A program made the translations under genes and the position numbers. DNA of 64,000 nt, taken from contig CM065309.1 in the NCBI GenBank assembly GCA_033032175.1, positions 5,394,001 to 5,458,000 of the forward strand. Direction: 5' to 3'. This DNA is from Saturnia japonica. Lineage: Eukaryota > Arthropoda > Insecta > Lepidoptera > Saturniidae. Below are positions 59,001 to 64,000 of this stretch, one piece after another; within the stretch, counting starts at the first letter, position 1; every line of letters begins with the position of its first letter. The notes under the pieces were generated by a model that made no database searches, was not told the origin of the DNA, and saw nothing but the letters and a program-made list of their open reading frames with translations.

Positions 59001-60919
59001 ACATAAAATTTATTTATTATAAGAAAAATATTGCTTATTATTGTTTTGATATTTTCTGTTAAGATGAAGTGGTGTGTATTTATTAAAATACGATTTATAT
59101 CAATTTAATAAGTATACGACAAAGTGCGTGAAGTGAAATATAGCATTAAATTACATTATTACAATTGTCAAAGTGTCAAACTGTCAAATTCGATGAAATA
59201 ATTTACAATAATGTCTATGAACGTATGTAAATTTAAATTATCTGTTGACGAGCCCAACAACGCAGAGCACACGCCACTTGCATTTCTGGTTGTATTGACC
59301 CTCCACGAGAGTCGCATGGAAGCTCATGTTTAATTAAATCCACTAGTTTCCAGGCAAAAGCTTTGCTAAATCTATATTTCTTCTTAAATAAAAAGTCATC
59401 ATATGCCACAAATGGATTAACACGATAACGATTTACTTTTGAATCTCTTAAACTGTTTAATTCATTCACATCCTCCAAATCAACGAAATCCACAAAATCT
59501 ACGATTTCCTTAATCCAAACTTCTTGTGCCGCCAGCAAATAGGTATACAATAATTATTAAGTACAATAAAATACGAACTGTCAGTTTAGACAAGCGTTAG
59601 ACAACGATTCCTTTGTGTTTAATTTTAGACAGTGTTTAAAGCGTGTCTATCGCTAGACAACGCTTAAACACTCTTTTGTAATACAAAAAATTTTAAACGT
59701 GTTCAACTTCGTTCCAACTTTTTTGTAATAAGACCGTATATGTCTAATGTATATCATTAAACATGATTTTTTTTTATAATGTTTGAATTTTGTTCTATTA
59801 ATGTAATGTAATTTGTTTTTGTAAACATAAAATTAACTAGTATATCACTAAAATTTAAAATATATTTGGAAAATTTGGGTTTGGTAGTTTCAGATAGTAA
59901 TAGCAGTCTATAAGTGGTGGTAGGGCGTCTTCCACTGGGCGTAGTGAGCTACTATCTTGAGCGACATCGTCATTTAAGATCAGGTGAGATTGTGGCCATA
60001 CTGTTAAAACATATAACAATCAAAAATGCCTGTCCAAAAAGTCCCCAAAAAATCTTAAATGCAATCTATGATTATTAATCCCAAAAACACAAAAATAAAA
60101 ATTATATAATAAGAACTATCATACTAGTAATAAGGTATTATAGCCACCTAAGGGTATGGTTTGCATTTAGTGTACATCTATACATACTAATAATTAAAAA
60201 ACAGTAAAGAATCAAAATCTCTACATTAAAGAAATTTGAGAAAAAGTACTAAAGGGGGTTTAGAACTGTGGACAGAAACCAATTCAACAGTTTTTATTAT
60301 TATTTTTGTCAGTCTGTTTGTTCATTTGTATGCCAATCACTCATAAACTAATAGACCAAATTAAATTAAATTTGATATCATTGTAGTCTATAGTCTGGAA
60401 GTATGAATTCAGGATTCATTGATATGGTGTATAAAATGTGTTTAGGTTAATGCACATAAAAAAGAAATGTGTGATACTGCAATACATATTGCAATATGTA
60501 GTAAAAGAAAGTGAAATGATACGAATTTAATCCTAATAATTTTATCTTAACGCAATTTGCAACAGTAATAATAAACATATTTTTCAGGAGTTATCATAGA
60601 TGGTGATTTATGGATTAGTTTTTAATGGAGGAACTTTGATATTAATAAAAGTATACAAATTATGAAATAGTTTTTGTTAAATCGAATATTCTTAAGAATG
60701 AAACTTAACTAAATAAATTTGGAAATTAACACTTGTTTTACCTATCAGAAGCTTTGTCTCTTCTGGAGTTTTCTTAGTAGTAAGCTTAAGACCCATTTGC
60801 AAAGCGTGAAGCCTACACCAGTACGCCACAACGGGATCTCTAGTTTCATGTTCAGCAGCAGTCTTCAAGTAATGCTGAATTGGTTTCAGGCTTGGTGGGC
60901 ATTCAGGTATGCTGGCCAT
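56002..60919 (-). CDS. Vta1: VTA1 (LIP5) ESCRT-III/VPS4 cofactor, four exons
   Basis: Minus-strand coding exons 60919-60742, 58110-57960, 57622-57465 and 56453-56002, with GT donors and AG acceptors; phases 1, 0, 1 by remainder fit and give 312 aa (human VTA1 307 aa). The N-terminal Vta1 domain with MIT-like repeats spans exons 1-3: PIQHYLKTAAEHETRDPVVA, YWCRLHALQMGLKL, AHLENYALRLFMFADKQDR, FGELTDEATQNRKYAKYKAA and HTCLKNGETPVPGK. Then a long proline-rich linker, and the C-terminal dimer domain LTPDQITKAQKYCKWASSAL ... AIGNLRNALELLQTG. VTA1 binds ESCRT-III tails and stimulates the VPS4 ATPase in multivesicular-body sorting, cytosolic face of endosomes. Intron 1 (58111-60741) holds a Harbinger element, intron 3 (56454-57464) a Tigger element; neither disturbs the splice sites. 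The start is the ATG that gives MASIPECPP, at the family position. Confidence 0.97.
56644..57416 (-). mobile_element. pogo/Tigger-type element in VTA1 intron 3
   Basis: Ends CAGTCAAAA ... inverted ... TTTTGACTG, with TA on both sides (56642-56643 and 57417-57418); similarity of the ends continues with TTATAA and ATTCAG blocks. The minus-strand frame from 57007 gives MSQRKRKQINIEEKSRIISK, then NKDLAKEYGLSHSTISTIWN, an intact-looking CENP-B/pogo helix-turn-helix. The rest of the transposase is deleted. Confidence 0.88.
58725..59736 (-). mobile_element. Harbinger-type element in VTA1 intron 1
   Basis: Inverted ends CGGTCTTATTACAAAA (58725) and TTTTGTAATAAGACCG (to 59736), flanked by TAT on both sides, a 3-bp duplication as in PIF/Harbinger. 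Minus-strand frame 59550-59233 gives RVNPFVAYDDFLFKKKYRFS, then WKLVDLIKHELP and GSIQPEMQVACALRCWARQQ, the N-terminal region of a HARBI1-like transposase. The nuclease part with the catalytic acids is absent, so it is non-autonomous. Confidence 0.85.
59910..60003 (+). repeat. 3' fragment of a SINE-like repeat (VTA1 intron 1)
   Basis: GTGGTAGGGCGTCTTCCAC, then TATCTTGAGCGACATCGTC and TCAGGTGAGATTGTGGCC match the 3' half of 26540-26853. Confidence 0.6.
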
Positions 60920-61332
60920 TTTTAATCAATATATATTATTACACTGGCGTCCAACAGTTTTGCGTACAAATTCTATTGTTTTTATAAAATAATCGTTAGG
61001 TACATGTTAGTAGTAGATAACAAAATTCTTCAGAAATACAAACACTTTCAATGATCAGAAACATAGACCAATAACCAGAGGAATCAGAAAATTCAGAAAT
61101 CACATTAGTGGTGCGCGAATAGAAATTTGCTAATGTACATTGTAATCTTTCGATTGTAAAGATGAATCGAGTTATCTAGATTATAACAAACGTAGTATTC
61201 TCTCAGTAGTCTGTGATTTTAACTACTAGTAATTAAAAACATTACTTATTAATAAAAAAGGGACTACAACCACCAAGTTTCAAGTTAGTTATTGATCCTA
61301 TCACTATGAAAAACAGTTTTTTTACTAAATGA
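60920..61332. other. VTA1 upstream region
   Basis: It should contain the VTA1 promoter and 5' UTR. It holds one copy of the CATAGACCAATAACCAGAG motif (61062-61080). The Helitron ends right after it. Confidence 0.4.
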
Positions 61333-61361
61333 CTAGCAAACCCGGCGAACTCCGTTTCGCC
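61333..61361 (-). mobile_element. Helitron 3' terminus with hairpin
   Basis: On the minus strand: hairpin GGCGAA-ACGGAG-TTCGCC (61361-61344), ten bases, then CTAG (ending 61333) and a T outside. A short GC-rich hairpin shortly before a CTAG (CTRR) end, inserted before T, is the standard Helitron 3' end. Confidence 0.92.
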
Positions 61362-64000
61362 ACCAGATGGCTTCGTTTTATGTAACATTTCGTTTGGTGA
61401 ATAAAAGATGAAGAATTTTTTTTTTTGTTTTCAATTTGAAAAGGAAAAATTTTATTTCATTTCACAACAGTAATGAATCCATTTCGATTACAAATTAAAG
61501 TGTTATTTAGTTGAACTATTCTAAGTAAATGAAAGTGAATCCAAAGTAAATACTGCATCGAAGCGTTATTACGTGGCCGCAAATTATCCGTTTCATTGAA
61601 GTGCTCTTTGGTAAACCACATTTTTTGTTTTTTTGGTCTGACGTTAACACAAACAATGCGGATGGTTTCCCAACTCGTGAACACGCAACGTATAACTGCC
61701 CATGTGAAAAACAATGATTTTCTAAATTTCTCCCGCAAACACTAAGCGATTGGCCTTACGACTTGTTAATTGTCATTTCGAACGCAAGGCGAACTGGAAA
61801 TTGCAATCGTTTGAAATCAAACGGAAGATCAGTCGGAATCATTGGTATTCGAGGAATACATACATTGTCACCTGCGTACTTTCCGTTATTAATGGTTGCC
61901 TCAATCAAATTCGGCATAAGTCTTTTTATCGAAAGTCGAGTACCGTTGCAAAGTCGCGGTGGATTCAAATTACGCAATATTATAATAACTGTACCAACTT
62001 TGAGTTGCAAGTTATGTGGTGGAAATCCTGGTAACTCCAGAGAGTTCAAAAACTCCGTTGGATAATTTACTATATCATCGGGATTTGTTATGGAATCAAC
62101 GGATTTGTATGTCACCAAATCGCCAGCAATTTTTGATTGAATGTTGAAATTCAGTGCGTGTACATCATTATACTTTGTGGCAAGAATTTGCTCGTTGACT
62201 TAACCAAGCATAATTCTGATAATTCTCACTAATGTTTGGGAAAACATTTTCAATAAGAGCTAATTGAGAGTCTACAAATCGGCAAAAGTCGTTGGTAAGA
62301 GTAATTAATCCAGATGTCGCATCAATTGGGACTTTTCCATTTAAAACAGCTAACAATTGTTTGGAAAATTGTACAGCACTTTGATCATTTTGAAGTTGAA
62401 CTCTCATATTAGTGGTTAGCGATAATGTTTTTACGTTATTCCATAAAGGCGATGCCTTCAGGCAAGCATTCAATTCATCTGCAGGTGTTCCACGAGGGAA
62501 TTACTGGCAACGTCTGCCTGAAATCGCCTGCCAACAATATCATCAAGCCGTCAAAGATGTTGTTATTTCGCCGAAGATCCTTCAGTGTGAAGTTAAGTGC
62601 TTCAAGTGATTTCTTATGTGCCATTGTGCACTCATCCCAAACAATGAGCTTGCATTACATCAACAATATTCCCATTGCACTGGATCGGGAAATATTGCAT
62701 GTTGGAGTATCAATTGTGTTTAAATTGAGTGGCAACTTAAGCGCAGAATGTGCAGTACGACCGCCATCTAGAAGAGTCGCCTCAATTCCAGATGATGCTA
62801 ACGCCAAAGCTATGTAACATCTTGATCGAATAGTGGCCAAAATCAATGAAATGACAAATGTTTTCCCTGTTCCTCCAGGTGCGTCCAGGAAGAATAGACC
62901 ACCAGTATTATTGTCCACCGCTTGAATTAATGTTTCGTATACTTGTTTTTGCTGTTCATTCAGCAACGGCACATTATTTCGAACGAATTCCTGCAATGTA
63001 TCAACATTGTATTGCAGCTCTCGATTTAATTCTTTGTTGAATGCATCGTGCATCGATCGATTTGGCGCAATCATTCCTACTTCAATCAGTAGCTTGTTTG
63101 CAATAGTCAAGCATTGATCCTCAATCAGAATCAATCCTTCATTGTAGATTTCATCGGTTATTTGGATGTCAGGATTATTCGTTTGAATGCGCAAGCGATG
63201 CAAGATATCTTCACATATGTCGTCTTTGTATTTGTTCCATAACTGAAATGGTTGTGAAGGAAAACATGTGGTGATGATAATTGCGAACAGCGTTCGTATT
63301 TGGTACGCATTTGATGAAACAACTGAATCCGCAAGTGTTAAATCCCAATGAGAATCGTTCTCCAGCAAACCCAATAGTTGACTTGCTTCTCGATATGTTT
63401 GGCATTGGTGGCCATTCACAGTTTTCAAATGCGCAAATGATTTTGGTCCACGTACATTTACAAACAGCATTCGCAAATAAAAACATTCATCATTTCTAAG
63501 ATGAACAGTATACATGCGACCTAGTGCATCAGTGGAAAACACCTGTGGCCAATCTGTAACTGGGGTTCCTTGTTTGCGACGTTGGAATTTCTTTGTTGAT
63601 TGATTCCAAGGGTAATACTTGGGCATTTCGACGTACATCAGCGTCGCTGCGAATGGATCTGCTTCACACATTGCAAAGAAGCTAGTCAATGTTGTCGATG
63701 GTGGTCTCTCAGCTCGTTGTGCCGCATTAGCCTCAGTGAAGTAAACTCTTTGGCCATTTTCCAAATGCACTGCTAAATGTACAACTGTGGGATATCTTTC
63801 ATGAATTTGAAATGACAAAAATCGCCACAGTGCTTCATTAGTACTGACGTATCTGCCCATTTGGAAGTTGCTGATTTCGTCATTTGCATTTTCCGACGCA
63901 ATACCAAACACAGCCATGTTGCTGCCTTTTGTGACGTACTTGCACAAATATTTGATTGATTTGGCCGAATGACAACTCTCAAAGTTTGCATGTGTTTCGA
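61334..64000 (-). pseudogene. Helitron Rep/helicase protein, 3' part, frameshifted
   Basis: The minus-strand protein runs in from beyond the window edge. KYVTKGSNMAVFGI (end of the Rep half) is followed by IHERYPTVVHLAVHLENGQR, KYYPWNQSTKKFQRRKQG and a PIF1-like helicase: Walker A DAPGGTGKTF (Lys at about 62864), GGRTAHSALKLPLN, WDECTMAHKK, LLAGDFRQTLPVIP, TTNMRVQL, LNSLELPGFPPHNLQLKVGT and FSHGQLYVACSRVGKPSALF (about 61700). A 430-codon frame (63947-62655) is intact. Below it at least three frame breaks occur (near 62650, 62505 and 62160), so this copy is dead. Helitrons move by rolling-circle replication with this Rep/helicase. Confidence 0.93.

Overview
The window is AT-rich animal nuclear DNA. 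It has introns with GT..AG borders, polyadenylation signals and dense interspersed repeats. The repeats point to a moth or butterfly (Lepidoptera): many copies begin with heads such as ACTAGCTGTGCCCCACGG or with the GCGACTTCGTCTGCGT motif, there are tRNA-derived SINEs, and mariner, Tc1, pogo/Tigger, Harbinger, Helitron, Bel/Pao, Gypsy and non-LTR elements are all present. The species cannot be named from the sequence alone.

Five genes are well supported. (1) At 435-3564 (+) is a three-exon THAP-domain protein with a P-element-type transposase body (THAP9-like, 875 aa), open throughout. (2) At 28915-29519 (-) is a three-exon HMGA-like AT-hook chromatin protein (117 aa). (3) At 34590-35483 (+) is an intronless NADH-cytochrome b5 reductase-like protein (CYB5RL type, 297 aa). 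(4) At 42157-49261 (+) is a three-exon TMEM35/NACHO-type membrane protein (133 aa) with large, transposon-filled introns. (5) At 56002-60919 (-) is a four-exon VTA1/LIP5 ESCRT cofactor (312 aa), with a Harbinger element in intron 1 and a Tigger element in intron 3. The genes do not form a pathway; they are ordinary neighbours on a chromosome.

Layout: 0-4 kb, THAP/P-element gene. 5.5-12.8 kb, MITEs and repeats, including a compound element with 52-bp inverted repeats that carries a 15-bp minisatellite and a 221-bp GC-rich block. 15.6-16.7 kb, a SINE split by a short LTR (TRIM-like) element. 16.8 kb, a second copy of the 221-bp block differing at one aligned position. 18.2-20.1 kb, Bel/Pao integrase relic with a SINE inside and a MITE at its edge. 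22-24.6 kb, LINE and mariner relics. 24.8-26.0 kb, a retroposon that holds an ORF1 end and a 3' tail but no visible ORF2. 26.5-27.8 kb, SINEs. 28-31 kb, HMGA gene. 31.2-32.7 kb, truncated Gypsy element (LTR, gag, protease). 34.5-35.5 kb, CYB5RL. 36.9-39.5 kb, LINE reverse transcriptase interrupted by a MITE. 42-49 kb, TMEM35 gene with LINE, Tc1 and palindromic insertions. 50.2-51.4 kb, second mariner. 52.7-53.4 kb, relic of a retroelement C-terminal module. 56-61 kb, VTA1. 61.3-64 kb, 3' part of a Helitron running off the window edge.

No single novel multi-gene system is seen. The most unusual items are the intact THAP9-like transposase, the ORF1-without-ORF2 retroposon and its very short tail-only copies with target-site duplications, and the almost identical 221-bp block pair. 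All splice sites, domain assignments and repeat relationships were read by eye; no database search or alignment program was run.
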